Source: a virus
DNA: 64,000 bases
Direction: 5' to 3' (one strand)
Virus record (IMG/VR): IMGVR_UViG_3300031841_005609
Coordinates: 42,203 to 106,202 of that record
Position 1 is the first letter of the stretch; each line of letters begins with the position of its first letter. Below the pieces are notes generated by a model. That model was not told where the DNA came from. It saw only the letters and a list, made by a program, of their open reading frames with translations, and ran no database searches. The position numbers and the translations under genes are program-made. Below, one piece after another: positions 18,738 through 27,377 of this stretch.

Positions 18738-20342
18738 ATGAGCAAAACGTTGTTTGAAGAGGCGGTCGCAGACGCCAATAAACTTAGAGAGCTAGCTGAA
18801 GAAACCGCTAAAAATAAAGTGGTCGAAGCAGTCATGCCTCAAATTAGAGACATGATAAATAAAAAGATCTTAGGTGAAGACCTCGACGTTGAGCAAGATA
18901 TCGATGATCTAGATCTTTCTCTAGAGCCTGAGCCTGAAGCAGATGCTTCTGAGCCTGTAAAGGTAGGGTTAGACACTGGGGGCGAAGGATCTGCTGTTAG
19001 CATCAACGTAGATGGTGACGTTGAGATTGATCTCGAAGTAGATGCAGGTGAAAAAGAGGAAGAATTAGTTATGGATCAAGCCATGGCTGAAGCTTTGACT
19101 CGTCTCATTAGAGGTGAGGCCTCTGAAAAGTCCGAACTGGAAGTTAAAATTGACAAACTTTCCGAAAACGTAAACAAACTTGCAAGCGTTTTAAAAATAG
19201 TTAAAAGATCAGATTTAAATGAAAGTCAAGTTAGCAGACTTAAAATAAGCTATCTTTATTGTCTTAGAGAGGCGATAAAATTAAAATCAGGGATAATACT
19301 TACAGAAGATACGACTCAAGAGAGGCTTGAGCGAAGACTGACAGAAACAATTAAGGAGATAAGGAACATGTCGAAGTCAAATCGTCGCAATATTTTCGAC
19401 TTCCTCTTCGAAGGTGAAGATGAGAAGAAGAAAATGGAGGAACTCGAAGAGGCCGAGCTTTCCCTTGAGCTTTCGGCCGATGAACAAGAAGAGCTCGCAG
19501 ATGCAGAGGATGCAGATGCAGTTGGTGATGCCTTAGAAGATATCTTAGGGGATATTGAACTTTCTTTAGGTGGTGGCGAAGAAGAAGCTGCTGAAGAAGA
19601 AGAAGGCGAAGAAGAAGGTGAAGAAGAAGCTGAAGACGAGGAAGTCGAAGTAGCTGAAGACGAAGACCTTGAGGAAGCCGATCACATGGAAGGCGCTTAC
19701 ATGGATGAGGGCGAAGACATGGATGAAGTTTACGAAATAGACGAGAACATGTTGAGAGCTGAGCTTTCTAAGATGCTCAACGAAGACGATGCAGTTGATG
19801 CTGATCCTGCACTCGCTCACGGTGGCGAAGAAATAGGCGATGTTCTTCTTGATGTTTCCGAAGACGATTTGATTAACGCTCTTGCTGATGAGCTTGGGTC
19901 TGTTGCTGATAACGGAGCTGCAGCACCTGCAGTTGCAGAAGGTAGACAGATGAGAAAGCTTCGAAGAGCTCTTAAGGAATCTCAAAATCAGAACGCTCAG
20001 TACAAGAGAGCAGTAACAGAGCTTAAGGGGCAACTTGTTGAAATGAATCTTTTCAACGCAAAGCTTCTTTATGCCAACAAGCTGATGCAGAATAAGGACC
20101 TTTCAATGAAGCAGCAAAAGGCTATCGTTGAGGCACTTGATAACGCACAGACACTTCGAGAGGCGAAGCTTCTTTTCAAGAGCTTGACTGAATCTCTCAA
20201 CAGAAGATCTAAGAAGACTATGAACGAAGGTTCTTTGCGAACAAGCGGTTCATCTTCTAGAACTACTCGATCTTCTGCACCTAAGAACACTAACAATGCC
20301 GAAGCGGATCGATGGGCGATCCTCGCTGGCTTAGCTAAATAA
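18738..20342 (+). CDS. Prohead scaffold/core protein (gp22-like)
   Basis: A 534-residue, strongly acidic helical protein directly before the major capsid gene, the gp22 position in T4. The C-terminal third has scaffold-type helices (MRKLRRALKESQNQNAQYKR, VEMNLFNAKLLYANKLMQ, EALDNAQTLREAKLLF). The centre holds a long Glu/Asp tract (about 275-335), and several L-x-E sites are potential protease targets. It is larger than T4 gp22 (about 270), mostly because of the acidic middle and N-terminal region. It should form the core on which the capsid assembles and be degraded on maturation. Confidence 0.8.
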   Translation: MSKTLFEEAVADANKLRELAEETAKNKVVEAVMPQIRDMINKKILGEDLDVEQDIDDLDLSLEPEPEADASEPVKVGLDTGGEGSAVSINVDGDVEIDLEVDAGEKEEELVMDQAMAEALTRLIRGEASEKSELEVKIDKLSENVNKLASVLKIVKRSDLNESQVSRLKISYLYCLREAIKLKSGIILTEDTTQERLERRLTETIKEIRNMSKSNRRNIFDFLFEGEDEKKKMEELEEAELSLELSADEQEELADAEDADAVGDALEDILGDIELSLGGGEEEAAEEEEGEEEGEEEAEDEEVEVAEDEDLEEADHMEGAYMDEGEDMDEVYEIDENMLRAELSKMLNEDDAVDADPALAHGGEEIGDVLLDVSEDDLINALADELGSVADNGAAAPAVAEGRQMRKLRRALKESQNQNAQYKRAVTELKGQLVEMNLFNAKLLYANKLMQNKDLSMKQQKAIVEALDNAQTLREAKLLFKSLTESLNRRSKKTMNEGSLRTSGSSSRTTRSSAPKNTNNAEADRWAILAGLAK

Positions 20343-20351
20343 GGAGAAAAA

Positions 20352-22220
20352 ATGTCTACATTTTCACTCGAACAGCTGACAGAGGGGATCCGTCAGAGGC
20401 ATCTAGGATCTCAGAACCGTGAGCTGACAGAAAAATGGGCGAGAACTGGTCTTCTCAAGGGTCTTGACGGTGTCAAGCGTGAGAACATGGCTCGCCTCAT
20501 GGAGAACCAGGCCGCCCAGGTTCTTAAGGAGCAGTCATCCCTTTCAAACGGCGGTGGTGGTCTTGCCAACAGCGGCGACATGCGTGGTTTCACGAACATC
20601 GCATTCCCAATTGTTCGTCGCGTATTCGGTGGTTTGATCGCAAATGACCTAGTTTCAATCCAGCCAATGAGCCTTCCGTCCGGACTCTTGTTCTACTTGG
20701 ATTACACACGTCCAGGTTTGACAAGCATCCACGAAGACGGAGTGCATGTAATAAGCTCAGGTTCTTCTGCTTACGGAGATCCAGTTGGAAGCTCAGTCCA
20801 GACAGGTGCCGATGGAAAAGGAGGTCTCTACGACCTTGCTGGAAGCGCCTATTCTAGAGTTCACAGTGCCCAAGACGGGATAACCATATCAAACTCAGGT
20901 TCATTCTCAGGCGCCGACGGCGCATGGAGAGATCACCCAGGCGATGATGCAGCCACTCACCATGAAAGAGTAGTTGCGGCCACCGGTTCTGACGGAAAGG
21001 CGATCCAGTTTGATCCCCAGCTTACTAGCTTGATTGAAGCAAGAACGCACGCTTTTGACATTAAGTTTATCTCTCTTGCGACGGGTTACACAAATGCAGA
21101 CACATCTCTTGTCAAGGAGTGGGGATTGGACGGCGGTACTTGTGGAGCTATCGATAGTGCAATTCAGACAGGGAACAGCAAGAACGTTCGTAGATTAAAT
21201 CAGCTGGTTACCTGGGATGGAACGAATTATGAGCCTGCCCCTCTAGGTGTACCTGGAGAAACAGCGAACCTTCACTTGTTGACAGTATGTTCTTCATCAA
21301 TTCGTACTGCTCCAGGTCTTGGAAACGCTGCAAACGACACGCCTCCTACGAAACTTACTTTCCCGATCAAAGATTCTCTCACATCAGGAAACGGAAGCTC
21401 AGTTGTTGTTCCTTCTTTCGAGTCGGACTTCGGATCAACTCCATCGCCGGCGATTCCAGAGATCGACATCAAGGTTGAGGCTCTTCCTGTTGTAGCTCAG
21501 TCCAGAAAGCTTCGAGCTCGATGGTCACCAGAGCTCGCTCAGGATCTCAATGCATACCACAGTCTTGATGCAGAAGTAGAGCTCACTCAAATTCTCTCAG
21601 AGCAGATCGCTCTTGAGATCGACAGAGAGGTTCTTAACGATCTTCTCACACAAGCTGGTGCAGCTAACTACTACTGGTCAAGAGCTCCTGGTCGATTCCT
21701 CAACAAGGAGACAGGTGCTGTTCAAGACTCTGGTTTCGCTTCTTTCACAGGAACAGTTCGCGAATGGTATGAGACACTTGTTGAAACCATCATTGATGTC
21801 GCTAACCAGATCCACAGAAAGACGCTTAGAGGATCTGCTAACTTCATTGTTGTTGGTCCGGATGTTGCAACAATTCTCGAAGCCTCAGTTCTCTACAAGC
21901 CATCATACAGCTTGGACGGCGACGGCCAGGTGAGCGGAATGGTTATTGGTGCAGAAAAGGTTGGTACTTTGAGCAACCGATTCACAGTCTACAAGGACCC
22001 ATACTTCCCAAGAAATAAGGTTCTCGTAGGTTACAAGGGCGGAAGCTACTTGGAGACAGGCTATGTCTATGCTCCTTATGTACCTTTGATTGTTACACCA
22101 ACAATCTTCGCTCCTGAAGATTTCACTCCTCGTAAGGGCGTTATGACTCGTTACGGCAAGAAGATGGTTCGAGCCGACTTCTACGGAACAGTTACGTGCG
22201 CTGACATGAGCGTGATCTAA
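20352..22220 (+). CDS. Major capsid protein (gp23-like), copy 1
   Basis: A 622-residue HK97-fold capsid protein of the T4 gp23 family. The N-arm leads to the conserved PIVRRVFGGLIANDLVSIQP and MSLPSGLLFYLDYT; the C-terminal half carries WSPELAQDLNAYHSLDAEVE and the end region APEDFTPRKGVMTRYGKK. A possible maturation cut is after L-K-E at residue 60, close to the position in T4 gp23 (65). The middle (about 120-370) is variable and differs from copy 2. Start ATG 20352 follows AAGGAG. A terminator follows. Confidence 0.92.
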   Translation: MSTFSLEQLTEGIRQRHLGSQNRELTEKWARTGLLKGLDGVKRENMARLMENQAAQVLKEQSSLSNGGGGLANSGDMRGFTNIAFPIVRRVFGGLIANDLVSIQPMSLPSGLLFYLDYTRPGLTSIHEDGVHVISSGSSAYGDPVGSSVQTGADGKGGLYDLAGSAYSRVHSAQDGITISNSGSFSGADGAWRDHPGDDAATHHERVVAATGSDGKAIQFDPQLTSLIEARTHAFDIKFISLATGYTNADTSLVKEWGLDGGTCGAIDSAIQTGNSKNVRRLNQLVTWDGTNYEPAPLGVPGETANLHLLTVCSSSIRTAPGLGNAANDTPPTKLTFPIKDSLTSGNGSSVVVPSFESDFGSTPSPAIPEIDIKVEALPVVAQSRKLRARWSPELAQDLNAYHSLDAEVELTQILSEQIALEIDREVLNDLLTQAGAANYYWSRAPGRFLNKETGAVQDSGFASFTGTVREWYETLVETIIDVANQIHRKTLRGSANFIVVGPDVATILEASVLYKPSYSLDGDGQVSGMVIGAEKVGTLSNRFTVYKDPYFPRNKVLVGYKGGSYLETGYVYAPYVPLIVTPTIFAPEDFTPRKGVMTRYGKKMVRADFYGTVTCADMSVI

Positions 22221-22240
22221 AAGAAGTACGACTTCTAACT

Positions 22241-22269
22241 AAAGGGAGGCTTTTTGCCTCCCTTTTTTT
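22241..22269 (+). terminator. Rho-independent terminator after capsid copy 1
   Basis: A 10-bp perfect stem (22241-22250 with 22256-22265), loop TTTTT, followed by a T run to 22269. It lies 20 bases after the capsid stop, so copy 2 probably depends on its own promoter or on readthrough. Confidence 0.85.
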
Positions 22270-22286
22270 ATTTTTGAAATCGAGTT

Positions 22287-22299
22287 CATATTTATTAAC
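22287..22299 (+). promoter_or_regulatory. Candidate phage promoter between capsid genes
   Basis: The 13 bases ATATTTATTAACA (22288-22300 in outline) recur exactly before the neck gene at 25504. Being directly after a terminator and before the second capsid gene, it is well placed to be a promoter. A perfect 8-bp inverted repeat (22303-22310 with 22315-22322) follows at once. Confidence 0.4.
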
Positions 22300-22302
22300 A
22301 TG

Positions 22303-22322
22303 CTAGTGAAAAGTTTCACTAG
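22303..22322. repeat. Perfect 8-bp inverted repeat CTAGTGAA/TTCACTAG
   Basis: CTAGTGAA at 22303-22310 pairs with TTCACTAG at 22315-22322 around a 4-base loop. Position just downstream of the candidate promoter suggests an operator or a 5' RNA hairpin at the start of the copy 2 transcript. Confidence 0.5.
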
Positions 22323-22324
22323 AA

Positions 22325-22490
22325 AGTGCTTTGCGAAATGGCTGATGAGAATCTGATGCCGCGAGCTTTTGGTGGTTTGAGCATGGTGCAAAAGCCACAA
22401 AACAGAGGATGGATAACCCTGGAATGTCGCCCCGGCAAAAAGCCTAGTGGGGTCGGTCGATGAGTTTTGAACATCCGCTGAAACGATGAT
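22325..22490 (+). ncRNA. Structured intergenic RNA candidate upstream of capsid copy 2
   Basis: About 165 bases without a clear gene hold three nested or adjacent helices. GCTTTTG 22365-22371 pairs with CAAAAGC 22389-22395. CAGAGGATG 22403-22411 pairs with CATCCGCTG 22472-22480 (one A-G mismatch), and encloses a hairpin CCCC-GGC/GCC-GGGG (22430-22436 with 22442-22452, TAGT bulge). It could be a leader controlling capsid copy 2 or an independent RNA. An alternative reading is a 41-codon ORF, 22338-22463, without a convincing ribosome site. Confidence 0.4.
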
Positions 22491-22518
22491 AAAGACATTA
22501 CTTATTAAGGAGAAAAAA

Positions 22519-24435
22519 ATGTCAACATTTTCATTGGAGCAGCTGACGGAAGGAATCCGAAGCCGACACCTCGGGTCACAAAACCGACAGCTTGTTGAAA
22601 AGTGGGCGAGAACTGGTCTTCTCAAGGGTCTTGACGGTGTCAAGCGTGAGAACATGGCTCGTCTTATGGAGAATCAGGCGTCACAGGTTCTTAAGGAACA
22701 ATCAAGCCTTTCAAACGGCGGTGGTGGTCTTGCCAACAGCGGCGACATGCGTGGTTTCACAAACATCGCATTCCCGATCGTAAGAAGAGTTTTCGGCGGC
22801 CTTATTGCTAACGATCTCGTAAGCATTCAGCCCATGAGCCTTCCTTCAGGTCTCTTGTTCTACTTGGATTACACAAGAGGAACCGAAGTTGGATCTTCTG
22901 ACAACCCAGTATATAGCAGTGGCGACTCAGTATACAACAGCCCAGTTGGCAAAGGCGTTCAGAGTGGATCTCTCGCAGTTGGTGGACAGTATGACTTGGC
23001 TGGAAGTGGTTACACCAGAGTTCATGAAACAAACGAAGACGTCGACTTAGGCACCGATGGTCTTGCTGCTCTTTCAAGAATTTTTACCATGGACGCAAAC
23101 GGTGATGCTACAGTAGCAACTGCTGCTCAGCTGGATCCAGTCGCGACCACAGGTCGTGCGGGTAAGCTTCTTCAGTTTGATCCACAGATCATAAAGCAGC
23201 TTGACGAAGGAACTGCTGAATATCACTTCATGCTTATTCCTCTGACCACTGACTGCTTCGGCTCAAACTTTGACACGACTCTTGTGAAGGAAGTTGGACT
23301 AGTTGTTCACACCGCCCTGCCGTCAGATGTTCTTCTCAACGTAGACAGCTCTGTACAAAGCGGTTCAACTAGAAACGTTAGACGTTTGAATCAGCTTGTT
23401 ACAGTTACTGGTGGAACTGACGCCGCCGCACTTACTACTGATAACATCGAGGCTCTGACTTCTACCCCGCTTGCTCAAGTTGGCGACACCGGTGCATGTT
23501 TGCTCATGGTTGTTCGACACAAGCCAGGTTCAACGTTCGCTGCTAGCGATCTTAACGATGGCGATCACATCGGAATCACCTATCCTGTTGCAGACAAGTT
23601 AGAGTCAGGAAGCGGCAGCTCAGTTGTTGTTCCTTCTTTCGAGTCTAACTTCGGAGCAACTCCATCACCTGAGATCCCAGAGATCGACATTAAGGTTGAG
23701 GCTTTGCCAGTTGTAGCTCAGTCACGTAAGTTGCGAGCACGTTGGTCACCAGAGCTTGCTCAGGATCTTAATGCATACCACAGCCTTGACGCTGAGGTTG
23801 AGTTGACACAGATCCTTTCAGAGCAGATCGCTCTTGAGATCGATAGAGAAGTTCTTAACGACCTTCTTACCCAGGCGGGAGCTGCTAACTACTACTGGTC
23901 ACGTGCACCAGGTCGTTTCTTGAACAAGGAGACAGGTTCAGTTTCAAGCATCGGTACTTTCACCGGTACGGTTCGTGAGTGGTATGAGACTCTCGTAGAG
24001 ACGATTATCGACGTTGCAAACCAGATCCACAGAAAGACACTGCGTGGTTCCGCAAACTTCATCGTTGTTGGACCAGACGTTGCTACTATCCTTGAAGCAA
24101 GCGTTCTCTACAAGCCATCATACAGCCTCGACGGTGACGGACAGGTTAGTGGTATGGTGATCGGAGCTGAGAAGGTTGGTACCCTTTCAAATCGTTTCAC
24201 GGTTTACAAGGATCCTTACTTCCCACGCAACAAGGTTCTTGTTGGATACAAGGGCGGAAGCTACCTTGAGACTGGTTACGTATACGCTCCATACGTACCT
24301 CTCATCGTTACTCCAACGATCTTCGCACCTGAGGACTTCACCCCACGTAAGGGTGTCATGACTCGCTACGGTAAGAAGATGGTTCGAAGTGACTTCTACG
24401 GTACCGTTACATGCGCCGACATGAGCGTGATCTAA
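22519..24435 (+). CDS. Major capsid protein (gp23-like), copy 2
   Basis: A 638-residue paralogue of the preceding capsid protein. The first 115 or so residues and the last 250 or so are nearly identical in amino acids to copy 1; the central insertion (about 120-385) is clearly different. Many synonymous changes separate the C-terminal halves, yet two N-terminal stretches are identical at DNA level. ATG 22519 is preferred over the in-frame 22486 because it has AAGGAG and matches the copy 1 N-terminus (MSTFSLEQLTEG). It is too similar to be a typical gp24-like vertex protein, but it could play that part. Confidence 0.9.
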   Translation: MSTFSLEQLTEGIRSRHLGSQNRQLVEKWARTGLLKGLDGVKRENMARLMENQASQVLKEQSSLSNGGGGLANSGDMRGFTNIAFPIVRRVFGGLIANDLVSIQPMSLPSGLLFYLDYTRGTEVGSSDNPVYSSGDSVYNSPVGKGVQSGSLAVGGQYDLAGSGYTRVHETNEDVDLGTDGLAALSRIFTMDANGDATVATAAQLDPVATTGRAGKLLQFDPQIIKQLDEGTAEYHFMLIPLTTDCFGSNFDTTLVKEVGLVVHTALPSDVLLNVDSSVQSGSTRNVRRLNQLVTVTGGTDAAALTTDNIEALTSTPLAQVGDTGACLLMVVRHKPGSTFAASDLNDGDHIGITYPVADKLESGSGSSVVVPSFESNFGATPSPEIPEIDIKVEALPVVAQSRKLRARWSPELAQDLNAYHSLDAEVELTQILSEQIALEIDREVLNDLLTQAGAANYYWSRAPGRFLNKETGSVSSIGTFTGTVREWYETLVETIIDVANQIHRKTLRGSANFIVVGPDVATILEASVLYKPSYSLDGDGQVSGMVIGAEKVGTLSNRFTVYKDPYFPRNKVLVGYKGGSYLETGYVYAPYVPLIVTPTIFAPEDFTPRKGVMTRYGKKMVRSDFYGTVTCADMSVI

Positions 24436-24460
24436 TAAAAATTTAGATCAAAATGTATCT

Positions 24461-24494
24461 GGGGCGTCCTGAAAAGGACGCCCCTTTTTTTTTT
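24461..24494 (+). terminator. Rho-independent terminator after capsid copy 2
   Basis: GGGGCGTCC (24461-24469) pairs perfectly with GGACGCCCC (24476-24484) around TGAAAA, followed by ten Ts. It closes the head operon. Confidence 0.92.
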
Positions 24495-24532
24495 GAAGCG
24501 ACCTTGAAATTCTTTAGATACTTAAAAGAGTT

Positions 24533-25081
24533 ATGTCTAAAAAGTCAAAAAAATCAAGCAGTCTAGAAAGTCTTCGAAAACTTGTTGATAATCTAACTGA
24601 TAGAGACGTTCAGATCAAAAGAGACTTTCGACTTTTCGAGTCGTTTCTTGAGAACTTCCCCATCCCAGTCACCATGTGGTCTGCAAACTTAGACGGACTA
24701 GTCTTGAACAAAAAAGACAGAGGTTTCTTTTGCAAGACGGGAGACAAGATTGAAGATCTGTTTTCTTGTGAGTCTCTTGCAGACACTGTTTTCAAAAAAC
24801 ACAAGGAAGCTCTTTCCGGAGAGCCTAACAGCACTTTGATTCAAAAGATGGAAAAAACTTTCTATGTAACAGTTGCTCCTCGACATGATAACGATAACAT
24901 TGTCATAGGAGTTTCTGGAATTGCGTGGGATGTATCTTCTAACAGTTTCATATTAGATACATTGATCGACATTAAAAATGTCACAGAGACGAAATCTGGG
25001 ACTTTTGAAGAGATTAATGAAAAAGCTTCTAAAGCTATTGAAAAGAGTAGACTTTTTCTTCTAGCAAAGGAGGGCAAGTAA
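24533..25081 (+). CDS. Stand-alone PAS-domain protein
   Basis: A 182-residue soluble protein. Residues about 40-145 read as a PAS domain: FLENFPIPVTMWSANLDG at the start, HKEALSGEPNSTLI in the middle, FYVTVAPR and VIGVSGIAWDVSSN at the end. Helical segments flank it, and there is no kinase, cyclase or DNA-binding output domain. PAS domains bind ligands or mediate protein contacts; the partner here is unknown. It sits directly after the capsid terminator and 1 base before a coiled-coil membrane protein, with an atypically short leader and no strong ribosome site. Similar proteins occur, from memory, in other marine phages without known function. Confidence 0.7.
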   Translation: MSKKSKKSSSLESLRKLVDNLTDRDVQIKRDFRLFESFLENFPIPVTMWSANLDGLVLNKKDRGFFCKTGDKIEDLFSCESLADTVFKKHKEALSGEPNSTLIQKMEKTFYVTVAPRHDNDNIVIGVSGIAWDVSSNSFILDTLIDIKNVTETKSGTFEEINEKASKAIEKSRLFLLAKEGK

Positions 25082-25082
25082 G

Positions 25083-25415
25083 ATGTCATCTGATTCAAAC
25101 CAAAATGGATGGAATGAATATTCTAGACTGGTTTTAAAAGAACTTGAAAATCTTGCAGACAACATTGACGGTCTCAAGGAAGAGCTTCAAGAAGTCAAGC
25201 AAGAAATTGCCAAGATGCAAGTTCGAGAAGACAAGGTAGATGAGCTTAAGACCTGGAAAGAGAAAGTAGACGAAGTAGTTTCTCCAACCCAGCTGTCCAA
25301 TCTTGTCAAAGAAGTCGAAGAGCTTAAGATGTTCAAGACCAAGGCAATCACCACATTTGCAGTCGTTCAGTTCTTGATGGCTCTTTGGGCTTGGTCTCAA
25401 AAATTTATGCAATAA
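25083..25415 (+). CDS. Coiled-coil protein with C-terminal membrane anchor (XhlA-like layout)
   Basis: A 110-residue protein: a long heptad-like helix (about 20-85, for example DNIDGLKEELQEVKQEIAKM) followed by one hydrophobic segment near the end (ITTFAVVQFLMALWAW). The layout resembles the haemolysin/XhlA family, some of which help phage lysis, but the match is by architecture only. AAAGGAGGG precedes the ATG, and the gene follows the PAS gene by one base, so the two are probably made together. Confidence 0.6.
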   Translation: MSSDSNQNGWNEYSRLVLKELENLADNIDGLKEELQEVKQEIAKMQVREDKVDELKTWKEKVDEVVSPTQLSNLVKEVEELKMFKTKAITTFAVVQFLMALWAWSQKFMQ

Positions 25416-25502
25416 ATTTCTTAAGCATAGGTTGAACTAATCAGCCCAGCGATCATGCGAAATCTTTCAACAATTAAAGACCCAGATAATTGCAAGTCGA
25501 CT

Positions 25503-25516
25503 CGATATTTATTAAC
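25503..25516 (+). promoter_or_regulatory. Candidate phage promoter before the neck genes
   Basis: The 13 bases ATATTTATTAACA also found at 22288 lie 15 bases before the ATG at 25531, at the end of a 115-base gap. It probably drives the neck and tail operon. Confidence 0.4.
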
Positions 25517-25530
25517 AGTGAGGTGTGTAA

Positions 25531-26700
25531 ATGTCTAGATTTGTCGACATATTGAATCCAACTCCTTTTGGATTTTTTGACTCTGAGATTGCTTTTCAAA
25601 ACGAAGCCGATTCTGTCGTCACTTTCATAAAGAGAAAGCTTGGTGATGATATCCTTAGTGTTGAACTAACCAAGCGACAGATCTGGGCCTGCCTTGAAGA
25701 ATCCGCTTTGGAATACAGCTCGATCATAAATCAGTATCAGGCAAAGTCTCAGCTTGCGAATCTTCTAGGGGGACCAACAGGTTCACTGGATGGTGTAGAG
25801 CAAAAGTTTCCAAGAGAAAATCTAGAGTTTATGCTTCGAAGAGCTGAACCCTATTCTATGGAAGCGGGTCTCGGCGGTGTTTATAACATGCTTTCCGGAT
25901 CTATTGCTCTCGAAAAAGGAAAGCAGGACTACGATCTGTATTCAGATCTCAAAGGAGCCGATGGCAACGCTCTATTCGATAATGCTGCTAACAATCCGAA
26001 AACTAAGATGAAAGTGATGGAAGTTTTTCACTTCAGCCCACAGGCTGCATATCGATTTTTCGATACAACTTCTGCTATCAACTATCTTAACAACGAATTT
26101 AGCTTTGAGTCATTTACACCAGAGACAGTCTTTTATGTGCTACCAGTTTTTGAGGATGTTCTCCGAGGCGGAATGCTTGATATGTCCTCGAGAGTTAGAA
26201 GAAGTAACTTTTCATATAAAATAACTGGAACAAAGATAAGAATCTTTCCGATTCCCACGAGTACAAACCCACAGAATCTTTTTATAAGAGTTCACTTTTC
26301 GCCTGATCCACTTAAGCCGGCTTTTAAAGATGCCTCTATTGAGGGCATTAGCAATCTTTCCAACATTCCGTATGGAAGACTTGAATATTCTAGAATTAAT
26401 TCTATTGGAAGGCAATGGATCAGACAGTATGCCCTTGCTCTTTCTCGAGAGTTACTAGGGTTGGTTAGATCTAAATTTTCAACAGTACCTATTCCTGGTT
26501 CTGATCTTCAGTTGAACGGAACAGAGTTAATATCCCAGGGAAGAGAGGACAAAGAAAACTTAAAGACAAAACTAGGAGAAATGCTAGACGAGCTAACATA
26601 TGACAAGATGCTTGAGTCAGAAGCGGCAGCTAGCGAAAATCTTACCAGAATTCTTAAAGCTATTCCGATGCCAAACGGAAAAGCAATTTCAATGGGTTAA
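25531..26700 (+). CDS. Neck/head-tail connector protein (gp13-like)
   Basis: A 389-residue protein heading the neck-tail block. The N-terminus (MSRFVDILNPTPFGFFDSE) and the helix LTKRQIWACLEESALEYSS resemble phage head-tail adaptor proteins, and its order before gp14-, gp15- and gp18-like genes matches T4 13-14-15-18. It is longer than T4 gp13 (about 309). The identification rests mostly on gene order. It should help close the head and bind the tail. Confidence 0.65.
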   Translation: MSRFVDILNPTPFGFFDSEIAFQNEADSVVTFIKRKLGDDILSVELTKRQIWACLEESALEYSSIINQYQAKSQLANLLGGPTGSLDGVEQKFPRENLEFMLRRAEPYSMEAGLGGVYNMLSGSIALEKGKQDYDLYSDLKGADGNALFDNAANNPKTKMKVMEVFHFSPQAAYRFFDTTSAINYLNNEFSFESFTPETVFYVLPVFEDVLRGGMLDMSSRVRRSNFSYKITGTKIRIFPIPTSTNPQNLFIRVHFSPDPLKPAFKDASIEGISNLSNIPYGRLEYSRINSIGRQWIRQYALALSRELLGLVRSKFSTVPIPGSDLQLNGTELISQGREDKENLKTKLGEMLDELTYDKMLESEAAASENLTRILKAIPMPNGKAISMG

Positions 26701-26706
26701 CAATAG

Positions 26707-27375
26707 ATGGCTAGACTTTTTATAACCCCACGAGAAATAGATCTGATATCAGACTTGACCAAAGAGGTCATCAAAGATGTCGCTGGTCAAAAAGTCTATT
26801 ACTACAGGGTTAGAGAAGACTTAAGCAACGTTCATGACGTGTACGAAGAGTCACCTGACAAAGTTTTTGACCCTCCTATCGAAGTTGAAGCAAGAGTTGA
26901 ATATCTACCAGAAGAAATAAGAACGAATCGTTTTGGCGGAGAAGAGTTTTACTCTATTAACGTTTTCTTTCATGAACGAGATCTCCTAGACAGAGATATT
27001 GATGTTCGAACCGGTGATTACTTTAGCTACGGAGACACTTTTTTCGAAATAACCAGTGCTATCGTTGAGTCAAACGTTTACGGACAGATTGAGCATGCTA
27101 TTGGAGTTAAAGTAACCGGAAAGCAGGCGAGAATCGGACAAATAGATAAGACTCCTAACGGACCTACTAGCGAGCAATACACCGATGAGGATGCTGTTCA
27201 AGAGACTTTCGTTCAACAGAGAGGCTTCGAGGAGAACAGGCTTGGGCCCACCGAAGACAAGAGACAACTTCAGGAAGACGGAAAGCTTGACAAGCCTTTG
27301 ACGGGACCTCAAGAAGTTTCACCTCGAGCAGACAAAGAAGATGAAGTGAAGTCTTCTTTTTATGATGAGATTTAA
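26707..27375 (+). CDS. Neck protein (gp14-like)
   Basis: A 222-residue protein starting 6 bases after the gp13-like gene. The start (MARLFITPREIDLISDLTKE) and the core REDLSNVHDVYEES, IEVEARVEY and FHERDLLDRDIDVRTGDYF fit gp14-type neck proteins of T4-like phages (T4 gp14 about 256 residues). The last 70 residues are Gln/Glu/Asp-rich and probably disordered. It should complete the neck with the gp13-like protein. Confidence 0.7.
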   Translation: MARLFITPREIDLISDLTKEVIKDVAGQKVYYYRVREDLSNVHDVYEESPDKVFDPPIEVEARVEYLPEEIRTNRFGGEEFYSINVFFHERDLLDRDIDVRTGDYFSYGDTFFEITSAIVESNVYGQIEHAIGVKVTGKQARIGQIDKTPNGPTSEQYTDEDAVQETFVQQRGFEENRLGPTEDKRQLQEDGKLDKPLTGPQEVSPRADKEDEVKSSFYDEI

Positions 27376-27377
27376 AA

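Noticed and set aside
19566-20033. Minus-strand open frame (155 codons) opposite the scaffold gene
   Set aside because: It mirrors the Glu/Asp repeat tract, giving Phe/Ser-rich sequence typical of antisense artefacts.
22342-22484. CTGATGAG and a later GAAAC resembling the hammerhead ribozyme core
   Set aside because: The bases flanking the two motifs do not pair to form stem II, and no cleavage-site stem is evident.
22519-24435. Capsid copy 2 as a gp24-type vertex protein or a pseudogene
   Set aside because: The frame is intact and the conserved halves are nearly identical to copy 1; gp24 of T4 is far more diverged, so paralogue is the safer name.
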